Shown here: piece after piece, positions 34,761 to 45,739 of the stretch
Position numbering within the stretch: the first letter of the stretch is position 1
Layout of the letters: the number at the start of each line of letters is the position of its first letter
Assembly: GCA_027605045.1 (NCBI GenBank)
Contig: JAQFWX010000097.1
Span: 1 to 64,000, forward strand
Direction: 5' to 3'
From: Phallus indusiatus
Taxonomy: Eukaryota; Basidiomycota; Agaricomycetes; Phallales; Phallaceae
Length of the DNA: 64,000 bases
Made by a program: the position numbers and the translations under genes
The notes under the pieces: generated by a model
Database searches by the model: none
Seen by the model: the letters and a program-made list of their open reading frames with translations, nothing else
What the model was told of the DNA's origin: nothing

Positions 34761-36125
34761 TACATGCCTACATGTGCGTCTATCCAAGTCTGGTTTCCTA
34801 AGAATCCCATGTCGAATTTCTCCAGTTGGAACTGGTCTGGAGAGCCATGCACATCGGAATGGGGAAATTCCGTATCGGGCTAGAAATTGGTTTGATAAGA
34901 GAACATACAGCCCGAAAGAATTAATAATACGCATACCGAAGGGGGAGACCAGCTACCACGAATATTCAAAGCCGAGGCACACCAGAAAATCAACCACTGA
35001 AATAGCGATGGAACGTTATCTCGCCGATACGACAATTGGAAGTGGATAGCCTGCGTTCTACCTGTTTAACGGAAAATTTCAAGTAGACTCAATATACAGT
35101 AGCGCAAAATGATACGCAAAAATAAATACCTGAGTAAAATGCTCCTAAAATCCAAGTTCGGCCGGTTGTTATTATGAAAAACGGACAATTGACGCGAGCA
35201 CAATCCAACCACAGCTAAACAGGGCATATAATTTCTGCGTACTGTAACATGAGTTCTGAAAAAAACACTCTTACCCTAGCCCATATTTTTTGAACACGAT
35301 TAAGGGAATCAGGACTGTGGACTTGACCGTCGGAACCTACATAACAACTGGGAAACTAAAAACAGCGGCTTAGACCATGACCTAGAAAAGTATAGACAAA
35401 AGGACCCCACTTCCGAAAATTTCGTCAAGTCTCTAATATCAGAATGCGATAAAGACCAAGGAGCTAATTGGGCAACGACGAGCTTGACCAAGGGTTCGGT
35501 CACACGAATAGTGTGACTTTCCCTTTTCTTGTAGTACAGCGGGACATACAAATCTTCGTCGACTGCCGGGTCTTGCATTTCCTCATCTGCTATCTGCGAG
35601 AACTTCATATCTCTTGCACGAGAAAAACGGAGTGTCATGACAGTCTCGACAGTTTCCAATATCCCCATCGTCCAGTCCACCATTTCTTGGTTGGTGGTAA
35701 TTGGGCTCGTCCGTCTAGTCTTTCCCTCGAATCCAGGACAGTTTACGAAGAACGTTGTGGGTCTATCATCAATGTTTGGGTTTCTCGGCTGTCTGATTGG
35801 TGTTTTTGGAATGCGTCTGCGGATAACTGGTTTAAAGGGTCAATGAAATATCATCGATTATGAGCTGTGACGGTATCTTACAGTCCGTACACTGCAAACT
35901 AAAATATACCATTGAAATGGCCTTCAAGGTCTTCAAACGTATGAGGGAATCGGGCTGAACAGATAATTCGTACCCGGGTGGCTGCATATAATCTTGTCTC
36001 GGCTCCACCACAGGCGATGGAATCTCTGCACATAATGTATATGTATAGAGATCGTCCGCTGGGTGTTTTACCGGGGGTCTCGCATTATTGCCATCGTCAC
36101 GGGTATGTTGGGTTTGGAAAGGCAT
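34760..36125 (-). CDS. Uncharacterised multi-exon protein, family member B (3' end uncertain)
   Basis: Paralog of A and C. The ATG at 36125 opens 'MPFQTQHTRDDGNNARPP'. Later exons read 'YELSVQPDSLIRLK', then 'RIPKTPIRQPRNPNIDDRP' and 'MVDWTMGILETVETVMTL' with 'DLYVPLYYKKRE' and 'LVKLVVAQLAPWSLSHSDI'. These are followed by 'SEFPSCYVGSDGQVHSPD', an exon with 'NCPFFIITTGRTWILGAF', and one with 'SLFQWLIFWCASALNIRG'. The exon order and junctions match A and C. After ~34930 the expected last exon ('DTEFPHSDVHGSPDQFQLEK') is out of phase with any good splice site I can find, so the gene may be decayed at its 3' end or have a splice I missed. It faces GST 1 tail to tail. Confidence 0.6.
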
Positions 36126-36461
36126 TTTTTGTTGTAAGATCTTAAGATAAAACTTTGGACATCTGTCCAGCGGGACACCCTTTTATAATTTTTCTAACAT
36201 TAAGGACATTATACCTTTGAGACAACAAGGTACAACGATGAGGAAAGAACAAATGCAGGAACAAGGGACGGTGTAGGGGACTGTGGTCCAATCGTGTTCA
36301 ATGTCCACAGTGCTAGTATGTAGTGTGTGGTCCACATTTTCGGAATATCAATGATAGTAGTAAACTGTCCTTGTGTCGCTTAGAAACGTAACATTATGAA
36401 GATAGAAACTTTCAAATCTCGTATTGGTACAAAAAAAGGCACAGTCAGCAAGTTATTTATG
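36126..36461. other. Intergenic upstream of family gene B
   Basis: 336 bases with no gene; it holds the B promoter and the 3' end of the next gene. Confidence 0.4.
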
Positions 36462-38246
36462 TCAATCAGAATCAGAGTCGGAGTCGTTGAATGGGTCAAC
36501 AAAGGGGCGCCGTTGAGTGACGGCGGGCCGTGCATTATGCAAATCTTGCAGTTCACCAGTTGCAGCATTACCTTGTGCATTTTCCGGCTGTTGTGTAGAC
36601 GACGGCAGCGAGACTCGACTGAGAATATCCATCTGCTCATCAATAAACGGCCCTTTCACCATTGCTAACCAAGACTGCATGATATGCCTACATAAAAATT
36701 ATTAGGCAAAAATGTCGAAACCGAAGTAGGATTGGTACTTGCGTTGAATCAAGTTCAATATTCCTTGGTATTCTCGGTCTTTCTAAGTCACCTCCATGTC
36801 TTGTTAGCATATCGAATATAACGTTCGGCGTAATCCTCTCCCAGTATTTGCCTGTGACAGCTTTGTATAAATCGACGATGCTGATAACATAAACATTGTT
36901 ATTGTCTGGAGGAGGTTCGAGTGGAACGTCTGGTAGATCATCCAGCTTCACTTTCTCATCTTTGACTTTAACATCTTCCGTATCGCGTTTGACTCTGGAG
37001 CTGCGATCGATGTTCCTTCCATTACCACTAGAACTAGCAGCGTGCGTACGACGAGGAGATCGTGATCTTGATTTAGACTTCATATATCGAGCACCAGGAG
37101 AAGAATATTCTCGTTCTTCTTTTTTATTCGGAAACGCTTCGGCGTCGTTGTACCCGAGAAGAGGACCGAACCCGTTTACCCATTTTGAAACGTCAAAGCC
37201 GAGCGACGAAAGCTGTTCTCGTTCTGCGACGCCAAATTCGTGGACTAAAAGTACGACAGGGCCGCGGGACATAGCGAGATTCAATCGATCTTGCACGCGT
37301 TTCACGACCTCCTTCTGCGGGAGAATTTCAGTTGCAACACTAATAGAGGAGTCCTTTATGATTGATTTTTTCTCAGTTTTCGCCGTAAATAAAGACAGAA
37401 TGATGTTTGGAATCAAATACCAGCTCGTCAGCGTTCTGAAGCCCAAATTGTTCTTCGATCCTATAGCACCACGACTGGTTTTGTTCCTGAGACCGGATGT
37501 CGAACTCGGTAATGCTCGTTACTAGTAAGTGTTCAGCGGACACTCTTCCACTCCCGTCAGGTCTCCAAAAACTAAATGCGAAGCTCAAAATACTGATGGA
37601 CTCAATCCACCAAGGGTGAGATAAACCGTATATCGCGGCGGCATCTGGAGCGCATGTAAGAACTTGCCAAAATGTCCTGAAAGCATTCGACGTGAATATA
37701 ATCTTTATAATTCCAAATTTGTGTCTTTCTCTTACCGTCCGCGTTCGAATTCTGCTCGTGTCAGGTTACGAGGCCCTCCACAAAACTTCCCATTCGCTTT
37801 TGATATATCCCTCCTTTCTTTTTTAGCTTTCGTATTCTTTGCCAAATTTTGACGCTCCGTGAGGAGAGCGAGAAGTCTTTGAGGTGTCTCCACATAGATT
37901 GGGGAAACAGACGCGAATTCAAACGAAGAGTAAGGGTGAAACTTCCATTTACGCAGTGATTCGCACAAATAGCTCATACACTCTGGAATGAGAATCTGCG
38001 AGGCACCTGTATCCTTGACTCCTAAACGCGAGAAATAAAATAATTAGACAATTGCATTGTTCAGTTGCGATCATAAATTAGGAGGCAAGTAAAAGTACCC
38101 ATGAGAAGAAACACTCCTCCGTCAGCTTTCATCTTTCTCTTGAAATTCCCCAACACAACGTTGGCGATATTTTCATTTGGATTGCCTCTATCCCATCTAC
38201 GTTCAAAATGACTGTCCGGGCCAGAAAGCTGCCAAAAGTACGCCAT
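36462..38246 (-). CDS. Gfd2/YDR514C-like protein (RNase H-like fold, tentative)
   Basis: Multi-exon gene. Starts 'MAYFWQLSGPDSHFERRW' at 38246. It continues through 'PECMSYLCESLRKWKFHPY', 'ERQNLAKNTKAKKERRDISK', 'HPWWIESISILSFAFSFWRP' with 'GRVSAEHLLV', 'QKEVVKRVQDRLNLAMSRGP' with 'VVLLVHEFGVAEREQLSSLG', an Arg/Ser-rich linker ('SKSRSRSPRRTHAA') and 'NNVYVISIVDLYKAVTG', ending acidic ('DPFNDSDSDSD') at 36462. The block 'RGPVVLLVH...LGFDV' and the later 'VYV...DLY' resemble the C-terminal domain of Gfd2/YDR514C proteins, which have an RNase H-like fold. The usual DxE metal motif is not evident. An intron with a non-obvious donor (~37330-37410) is needed to join two frames. Confidence 0.5.
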
Positions 38247-38505
38247 TTTCTAGTAAATCGTAGGAATTATCGGTGTAACACGAGCCGTACTTCGTAAAGT
38301 AAAGACAATGAATGAATCTGGATAATTATAAACACTTACAGCCAGATATTTAAATTATAGCACTAGTAGCGGCGATAACACGTAAAAATGTGTGCGGGAA
38401 TAAACTTTGGCAGGTGGGAAGTATGCATTGAGAGGATTCTGCCAGTGCTTCTTACATAAATTCCCGATTTGCGTATTGCTTTGTTGACTAGTCGACCGAG
38501 TGCAT
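38247..38505. other. Intergenic upstream of the Gfd2-like gene
   Basis: No gene seen; it should contain the promoter of the gene starting at 38246. It ends at the SINE insertion point. Confidence 0.4.
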
Positions 38506-38809
38506 ACGCAAATATGGTTTTTTTTTTTTTTTATGGAGGTATACGTGACTATGGTATTTGGACCTGGTCCAGCACATAGAACACACCTGGTGAGGAGGAG
38601 AAATGCATTTACGCACACCTAGATAGGTAGTGTGGGACTCATTTCAATACCCACTAAAACTCCCCCTTGCGGTAACAGAGGCCTATTTTTGGCGTGCGCG
38701 AGAGTATTCGAACTCACGTTCGAATGAAGGGCACCCCTGACATAATCAGAGACGCCCCCCAGTGATGGTACCGCTAAACCACCACCACCCCCCACGCAAA
38801 TATGGTTTT
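38506..38809 (-). mobile_element. tRNA-derived SINE with poly(A) tail and 16-bp target-site duplication
   Basis: The 16-mer ACGCAAATATGGTTTT occurs at 38506-38521 and again at 38794-38809, a perfect direct repeat typical of target-primed reverse transcription. Between them lies an element of about 272 bp read on the minus strand. Its 5' end (plus-strand ~38793) is a tRNA-like head: an A-box-like 'GGTTTAGCGGTACCA' (38766-38780) and a B-box-like 'GAGTTCGAATAC' (38704-38715), about 50 bases apart, as in RNA polymerase III promoters. Its 3' end is a poly(A) run (38522-38532 as T on the plus strand). It codes for nothing. The intact duplication suggests a fairly recent insertion. Confidence 0.8.
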
Positions 38810-38963
38810 GAAGACAGAAAGCAGGATATTTAATTTATTGATGGCCGGAATAACTTCTCTGATTGGCGGAGGCTGGTTGAAAGCCAGTGATTAGATCCAA
38901 GTCCTCGTGCTCAAAAATCGAATGATATAGATAACAATACACGCAGATACAACAAGATAATTA

Positions 38964-40795
38964 TTACTCTTCCTCTCCTTCCTCCTCTTCAATAGCCACA
39001 CGTTTCCTTTTCGTTGCCCCAGCTCTAGGTTTTCGAATAGCCATCTCCTCATCCTCATTTTCATCTTCTTCCTCCTCACTTTCAACGTCCATTTTGTCTT
39101 CTTCATCTTCATCACTAAACTCTGGCTCTTCAGCATCTCCCGCATCACCACCTTTCGCCTTTTTCTTCTTCCTAACTTCCTCTTCCAGCCTATCCTCCGC
39201 CTCTTCCAATGCATCTTTCTCACCAGAAACTTTTTCCGAGCTCTTCTTACTTTTAGGATTACCAAACTCGTCTTCTTCATCTTCTTCATCCGAAACAACA
39301 AAGTCGTCCATCTGATATTCTCCGCGTTCTCTCGGTTTCCCATCACCTTTCTTCGGACTCAAATCGAAATCTTCACTATCACTACCACCGAGACTGCTTC
39401 GTCCTCGTACCGGTCCTTCATCTTCATCATCACTCCACATTTGATCTCTTCTCCTTCCACTACCCCCACTCCTCTTCTTTCCAAGTCCTCCAAGTCCACC
39501 ATCCTCTTTTTTGCCTTTTCCAGCTTTCCCCCCTTTCTTCACGCTTTTGGCAAGCTCAGCAAGCTCTCTATCCGGATCTCTCTGCACAAGTTCATTCGGC
39601 GCAAGTCTTAATCTCGCCACTTTACTATGTTTCTGCCCTACAGCACGCACGAGTTTTCGATGTGTCTCCGATTGCATTCCGGTAGGCCGTAAAGTGAGAT
39701 GGCCAGTGATAACTCTTTCTGCTTGCAACACTTCGGCGCGCTTGTGTTGCGCTACGAGATAGGTAAGACCTTGACCGCGCGAGACTGACGATGGTGGATA
39801 CTGAGACTGTGATTGCGATTGCGACTGCGACTGCGACTGCGCTTGAGAGCCCATTTGGCGTGACGTTGTAGCAGTTGTATCAATATTTTGATTGACGTCA
39901 AATAGCTCTTTACCCAACTGTACACTCATCGTTCCATCCGACCACCGTATAACACGACTATTAGATTGTTTGCGCTACTATCGAATGAGAAAAATCCCGC
40001 CAAGTGAAGCTGCGAAACTAAAAAGACTTTACATCAATTCCATTTTCGTCTTTAGTCCACCTCCATCGAACCGTGTTTTCAACCTCCATTTTGATACTCA
40101 GACTGCGTTCCTTGAGCGCGGCATCGGCGTCGCCTGTAGCATCTTCCTCCTGTTCTGGACCGACATACATATCCGGATGAAAGGGTTTTGAATCGAGTTT
40201 AATAAAATTGGGCAGCCGAATAACCCAATACTAGAAATTACACGCTTCTTAAATAAAGGAGGAAAAGTTTGTGAGAGAACAAACAAAACTCACATTATCA
40301 TCGCTACTTCTAGGAACAGGAATATTAGGTATCTGCACATTCGCATCTCGCAGTTGCACCTCCTCTTCAGGCTCGTCCTGATCGTCTTCTTCATATTCCA
40401 AAGCTTTACGATGTCGTCGCTCCGGAGAAGTAAGACCATCGTCTGTACCAGGACCAGGCGTTGGTGTTGTCCCAGCCGTCGTTGGAGCTTCACTCGTCGG
40501 CGCGGTACGAGGCTCAGCGTCTTGAGGTCTTATTAGAATGTCAACAATATGGAAATATAATAACAATAAAATAACAAATAACTTACCCATCGTCTCCAAA
40601 TAAGTCTCCTTCATCCTCTTGTTCATCCTCTTGCTCTTCCTGCTCAGCTTCCTCAGCTTGTTCCTCTGGTTCCTGTTCCTCCTGTTCTTCCTCCTGGTCC
40701 TCCTGCTCTAAAACATGCTCCTGATCTTCCTCGGGTGGTAAAATACCGGCTCCCTCATAATCCGCATCTAGCGGGTATGAGTCTACAGCATTCAT
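38964..40795 (-). CDS. LEO1: PAF1 complex subunit Leo1
   Basis: Subunit of the RNA polymerase II-associated PAF1 complex, which promotes elongation and histone modification in the nucleus. Four or more exons. The ATG at 40795 starts an acidic Gln/Glu-rich region ('EEQEEQEPEEQAEEAEQ') ending 'GDLFGDDG'. The core Leo1 domain has 'IPNIPVPRSSDDN', 'YWVIRLPNFIKLDSKPF', 'KMEVENTVRWRW' and 'SRVIRWSDGTMSVQLGKELF', followed by 'GLTYLVAQHKRAEVLQ', 'HLTLRPTGMQSETHRKL' and 'KVARLRLAPNELVQRDPDRE'. This order is diagnostic. A run of Ser-Gln dipeptides (~39785-39840) interrupts the domain. The long C-terminus is alternating acidic and Lys-rich, ending at 38964. Confidence 0.93.
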
Positions 40796-41009
40796 CGTTG
40801 CGTTTGGTATTTTTGAAGCAGAGCTCCGGATGTTACGTAAGAGCTTCCGGTCGCTTACATAAAGAAAATCTACAAAATTATCTCAATCTTGGAATTCGAA
40901 CTGAAGGCGATTTACTGACAAATTCATAAAGCATATTTTTTCTTCATTTATTAATTACACAATAACCTACCGTAAACAAAAAAAACGCATATGTACATAT
41001 GTATACATT

Positions 41010-43352
41010 TCACGCTCTCGAAGCCGATGGAATAACATGATAATCTCGTCCTCCTGACGAACTAGCAACAGCACCATTCACATCGGCAGCAGTCCCCGCC
41101 CCTTCCACCACAGGTACTCCAACAGTCTGAAACTCCCTCCATCTAGCCTCAACAGCAACATCTCTCCTCTGCTGTTCCTCCAAAGCTTGCGTTTCTTCCT
41201 GTTCTCGGATTTCTCCTAACTCCGGTATAACAGTCATATAACCACCTCCATGATACGTCGATGGTTGAGGTGGATGATACGTCACCGCCGATGGGGCAGG
41301 AACCGAAAGTGAATCGCCCCCGTTTTCGTTAATGCTTTCGATAGCGGAGTAATAAAGCTGTTCAATAGGCAAATGATGCGTGATAATATCATCTGGAGTA
41401 GCATCAGGATCTTCTCCTTCTCCTTCTCCTTCTTCTTCGTTGCCATGTTCGATTTCATCTCCTTCTTCTTCTTCTTCGTCTATCTGCAATAATTCTTCTA
41501 CCATCGTATCGTCCGTTTCGATATTATCGGACCAGTCGACAATAGACTCCGTAACCTCCGCGGGCGCACGAGATACACCCCAATATTCTCTGACAGGTTC
41601 AACCGGTGCACCATCATCATCCTCTTCGTTCAACTCCGTATCAGAACCTTCTCCGCCATCAGCACCCCTGTTTTGGTTAGCAACAGTTCCAGATCCAGAG
41701 GCACGAGGAGACGCGGACGATCTGCTGTTGATTAACGAGGCTCTCCGCGCTCTAAACAACGAGGGACCCGCCCACGAAGGTCCAGCCACAGCTGCAGGTG
41801 GAGTAGGTCGACGCCGTCTCGGAGGTGCTCGTGGAGGACGCCTGTTTGGGTAAATGTCTCGAAAGATTCGAACAACGGGCTGTTCGACGTTGGCTGCTGA
41901 ACCATAAGCAGATAGTCGTGCGTCGATATAATCCGATACGCCTGCTGATATACCCACATCTGTGGATGAAATTAATAAACAGGGTAGAGAGAGGTGTAAA
42001 TTCGTATACTACCAACCTTCATCCATCCCTTCCCATTCTGAATCGGAATCGGGAAAGTACATGCCAGGATAGTCGGGCGGTTGTGGCAAATCGTCCGGTG
42101 GATCGTCACTATCATCCGTAGAATCAAAGTACTGCATAACCGATCGATGAGTTATTATAATATATGAAGTTATGGAAAATTTTGACATACTTCAGGAATA
42201 TATAGACCATCTGCAAGACCCATTGATTTGGCGGTATGAAAGACCAAGGTTTGCATGATGGTAGGGTAATGCGCGTTGAAGGGTTTAATGGCAAAGATAT
42301 GTCCAGCTCTGAAACCTACATTTGGATAATTAGAGATGTATAAATTTTGATGGGCGATCATGTGACGTACTTTTTGAGAACGAGCCAAAGATCCATCGAT
42401 TATAAGTCGTCCAAACCCAGAACCGACATTTAGCCTGAGCACACAAGTCCCAGAGCTAAAAAAAAAACGCGTCAGAAACATTAAATATATGTGTATTGTT
42501 AACAACCTACCTTGGCCCATATTCGGTGCGCGCTTTTGTATGGTCTGTTACCATTTTCTTGTTCAATGAACGTAGGAAACTGAAAATAAGATGTGAATAT
42601 GCTAAATAACTTTCAGTGGGAAGTAACCCACTTCCGTAGTTCTTTTGAAGGACTCGATATCCGCTTCGGAAATAATCCAAGGAGGCTGAACACAAATAAT
42701 CATAGAACATTCAGGTGCAGAATTTTGCGGGAATCTATAATAAGTCTCCAAATCAGAGGGTGGAGGCATTTTACGCCACACATATGTTTTCCATATGCGT
42801 CGATCGGGGTCTTGGTATGGCGAGGGGGTTATACTCCAGTGAGCGGCAGACCCGGGGAAAGAGACTTGCATGGATCGGATGAGAGTTGGGAATGGGTACG
42901 CGTAGAACCAGGGTGTCATGTCGTCGAAAGTGGTGGGACGTGGTAGAAATGCATCTGGTATGTTTAATTGCAAGCCGCGGACGGGGATGGTGAAAGCTGC
43001 GCCTGTGCGTTCATCCAGGTTGGGTACGTTTAGTGGAGTAGTAGGAAGTCGTGCAGTCACTTGTTCATAATGAGTCAATAGAGACGCGAATGGCTGAGAA
43101 AACCGCGAACTTACATGCTTTGACCTGTTGATCATACTGAGGTACGTCTCTGCATGAGATAAGAGCGGCGAGTCTCTTGCGGTATGGTTCGGGTTGGACG
43201 TGGAGGTGGTTTAGATGCGCTTTGTGTTCAACGGGGGGCATTGGAGGTGCTGACTCCCCTAGAGTCATCATTAATAATTTAGCAATCGTCAGGTATAATC
43301 TGACATTGTCCTCCGGTCGCTCGAAAGGACCCTCGCCAGCATTGTCGTTCAT
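41010..43352 (-). CDS. Uncharacterised multi-exon protein, family member C
   Basis: Paralog of A and B with an added tail. The ATG at 43352 opens 'MNDNAGEGPFERPEDNVRLY', and a phase-1 intron after 'QQVKA' matches the intron in A. The next exon has 'ARLPTTPLNVPNLDERTG' and 'MIICVQPPWIISEADIESF'. Then follow 'EFPTFIEQENGNRPYKSAH', an exon with 'KCRFWVWTTYNRWIFGSF', and one with 'PTIMQTLVFHTAKSMGLADG'. Unlike A, the gene continues: an acidic exon ('DSTDDSDDPPDDLPQPPDYP') and a final 0.9-kb exon with 'GVSDYIDARLSAYGS', an Arg/Pro-rich stretch and many Asp/Glu, ending 'GGRDYHVIPSASRA' at 41010. No known domain. It sits upstream of the GST array, transcribed away from it. Confidence 0.72.
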
Positions 43353-43769
43353 AATAATTTGAAATTGCAGTGAAAGTGCAGAGAGATGTGGTGATGAGCC
43401 AAAAAAGAAAGTTAGCCAAGTGGCAATTTAAATAAAGAAGGGGCGAGTTGGGTTGAATTGCGAGTGTCCTTGTCTTTCATGTTTTTTTTTTTACAATCGT
43501 CAAAGGGCGGAAATGTGGACAAAGGCTTCTGTGGACGACAGTGTCGGCAAGGGATCGGCAAAAGGCAATGAGGACGGTTACTCGATTAGTTCTCACGGCC
43601 ACCTGCATCCAATGAACTTTGACCTCCGTATTCTAAAATCACTCTAAACAGCTGATTTGCTATACGCAACGTTGCTGGCTTCTTCTGCATGCTTATCTGA
43701 GCAGTAAGATTTTCAAATACTCGTAGTCATATGCATTTCCTAGATACTAATACATTTCACATCACCTCG

Positions 43770-43925
43770 TGTCCTAACAGAACTTTGACATTTCTGCGAT
43801 GGCTTCAAAATGGCCAAGACTGTCTCGTATGGGACGTAGTATATCGGAACCGACGACTTGACTCACTTGAGTGTCGATATCTGATAGGGATGTCATGCAT
43901 CATGAATCTTAGGGACAAAGATTAG
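43770..43925 (+). pseudogene. Spacer relic 1 of the array's conserved coding-like segment
   Basis: Diverged copy of the open segment at 48515-48676: it shares 'tgcgatggct.caaaatggccaagac' style sequence and 'gggacaaagattagcctg' at its end, but substitutions and indels break the frame. Confidence 0.55.
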
Positions 43926-44086
43926 CCTGCCAGTGGACCATCAACTTTTAATCAAGCAGTCCATACATCAAGGTGATTTACGCGAGTCACTGTCCTAATG
44001 GGCTACTTCTTCTGCATTGGTCATGTCATCGATTGGTTTTCCATCGTAGTGCGTATCATAGCAAAGATAGTCGAACATGAGAAAAT

Positions 44087-44119
44087 CCGATCGTACATCG
44101 GTATCCTATGTATAAATAC
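44087..44119 (+). promoter_or_regulatory. GST 2 promoter: dyad and TATA box
   Basis: Inverted repeat CCGAT-cgtac-ATCGG (44087-44101) followed by TATAAATAC (44111-44119), 61 bases before the ATG. The same arrangement precedes the other array members. Confidence 0.5.
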
Positions 44120-44171
44120 GATCCAAGTCGAGGCACTGATTCACTGTCGAGCAAGAACCTTTCTCCAGCAA

Positions 44172-45030
44172 TGAGCGAACCCACTCTTGTTCTATATGAC
44201 CTCGACACCCTGCGAGGCACTTTGTCTCCATTCGTGTGGAAGACTAGGTAGAATTCTCTCTAAACTTTGATTGCGAAGCTGCTAATACCTTGCTTTTTAG
44301 ATTGGAATTGAACTACAAGAAACTGAATTTCAAGACCGAGTCGTTGACGTTTGTCAACATTAGGCCCACATACGAGAAGCTGGGTCTCCCACCAAGCGAG
44401 CACCCAGTTGAAAAGCCGTATTATACGGTGCCTGCACTAATTGACACGTCGACGACGCCTCACACACAGATCGTGGACTCGTCTAAAATCGAAAAATATC
44501 TCGACGAGACGTACCCAGACCCACCTTTGTATGCAGTTCGGCCACCTGGCTGTTCTGATGCAGACTGGGAAAAGAAGCAGGCAGCGTTCGCGGAGGCGGA
44601 TGACTTTCTAGTCCGTAATCCGAACCCCAAATTTCGCAGTATTCTCGGGTTCTTGATCCCGAACCTCGTGAAATGTGTGAAAGAGGAAGACGTAGAATAT
44701 TTCAAGGAGTCAAGATCCAAATGGTTCCAAAAATCATTTGATGAGATTGCATACAAGGAAGATGAAGTCGAGGCGAAAATTGGAGATCTGAAAGAGGCGT
44801 TTACGCAGCTGGAAGAGATCTTTGAGCGGGCGCGGGGTAAGCCGTTCAACGCGGCTGATCCTAACGACAAGCCTTGGCTGCTGGGCGATGTCGTGTCCCG
44901 GGTGGATTTCGCAGTTATGGGACAATTTTTGCTTATTTCTAAGACGTGTCCTGACTTGTGGGACAAGATAAAGACATGGGGCAGTGGAAGATGGAACAGG
45001 ATATTGGAATTGTCAGTTGAATGGCAGTAA
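44172..45030 (+). CDS. Etherase-like glutathione transferase, array copy 1 (GST 2)
   Basis: Conjugates glutathione to electrophiles; in wood- and litter-decay fungi this class (GSTFuA/LigE-like) is linked to detoxifying plant phenolics (family knowledge). Exon 1 encodes 'MSEPTLVLYDLDTLRGTLSP'; the Ser-Pro near its end is at the usual catalytic position of the class. An intron (~44250-44299) precedes 'LELNYKKLNFKTESLTF'. The N-domain has 'YYTVPALIDTSTTPHTQIVD' and 'KIEKYLDETYPDPPLYAVRP'. The helical C-domain has 'NAADPNDKPWLLGDVVSRVD' and ends 'RWNRILELSVEWQ'. The frame is intact. Confidence 0.92.
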
Positions 45031-45330
45031 ACAGATGAATTGTATTTTATTTCGGTGATATAAACGTCCACATTTCAACAACATTTTATCAAAAAGACTG
45101 TTTTTCTTAGTCGATTACATGGTTCTCACGACCACCTATAGCTAGCCAATGATTATCGACTTTTGGACTGAAACATCACGCTCAAGAGGTGATTTGTTAG
45201 CAACAACGTTATTGGCTTCTAATGGAGCAGTAAGATTTTCAAATACTCGTCGTTAGTTCTGCATTTCCTAGATACCACCGCGCTTATATCAAACTTAATA
45301 CATTTCCGCAGCTATTTCCTTGTATCCTGA

Positions 45331-45510
45331 TAAAATGATATTCTGCGATGGCTGCAAAATGGCCAAGAATACCGGGACCGACGACTTTGACTCACTTGAC
45401 GTCCTACTCGCCCCCGAAGGAAATATTGCAGGGACGTCATGAGCCTCAGGAACAAAGATTAGCCTGTACCGTTAAACGTTTATTGATCAAGAATTCCATA
45501 TTCGGATCCT
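45331..45510 (+). pseudogene. Spacer relic 2 of the array's conserved coding-like segment
   Basis: Reads 'MIFCDGCKMAKNTGTDDFDS' then 'LDVLLAPEGNIAGTS' before a stop, clearly the same segment as 48515-48676 with a missing stretch and an early stop codon near the end. Confidence 0.6.
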
Positions 45511-45676
45511 TATGCCAAAGGCGATTTACGCGAGTAACTGTCCTTTAGTAATGGATATACATACCACTTCTCCTGCATTGGTCATCGACTGATTTTCCAT
45601 CGTGATATATGTCATAGCAAAGATAGTCGAACATGAAAAAATCCGATCGTAAATCGGTATTTTATGTTCTGCAGCG

Positions 45677-45685
45677 TATAAATAC
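45677..45685 (+). promoter_or_regulatory. TATA box of GST 3
   Basis: TATAAATAC 63 bases before the ATG at 45740. The CCGAT-cgtaa-ATCGG dyad lies just upstream (~45643-45657), as in GST 2. Confidence 0.5.
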
Positions 45686-45739
45686 GATCCAAGTGGAGGC
45701 ACAGAATTTACTGTCAAACAAGAATCACTTGAATCAGCA

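Noticed and set aside
38700..38785. A functional tRNA gene
   Set aside because: A and B boxes are present but the T-arm stem does not pair properly and the cloverleaf fails; poly(A) and flanking duplication show it is a SINE head.
39094..39315. Poly-serine open frame
   Set aside because: Antisense of the acidic C-terminus of LEO1 (GAA/GAT repeats read as TTC/TCT/TCA).
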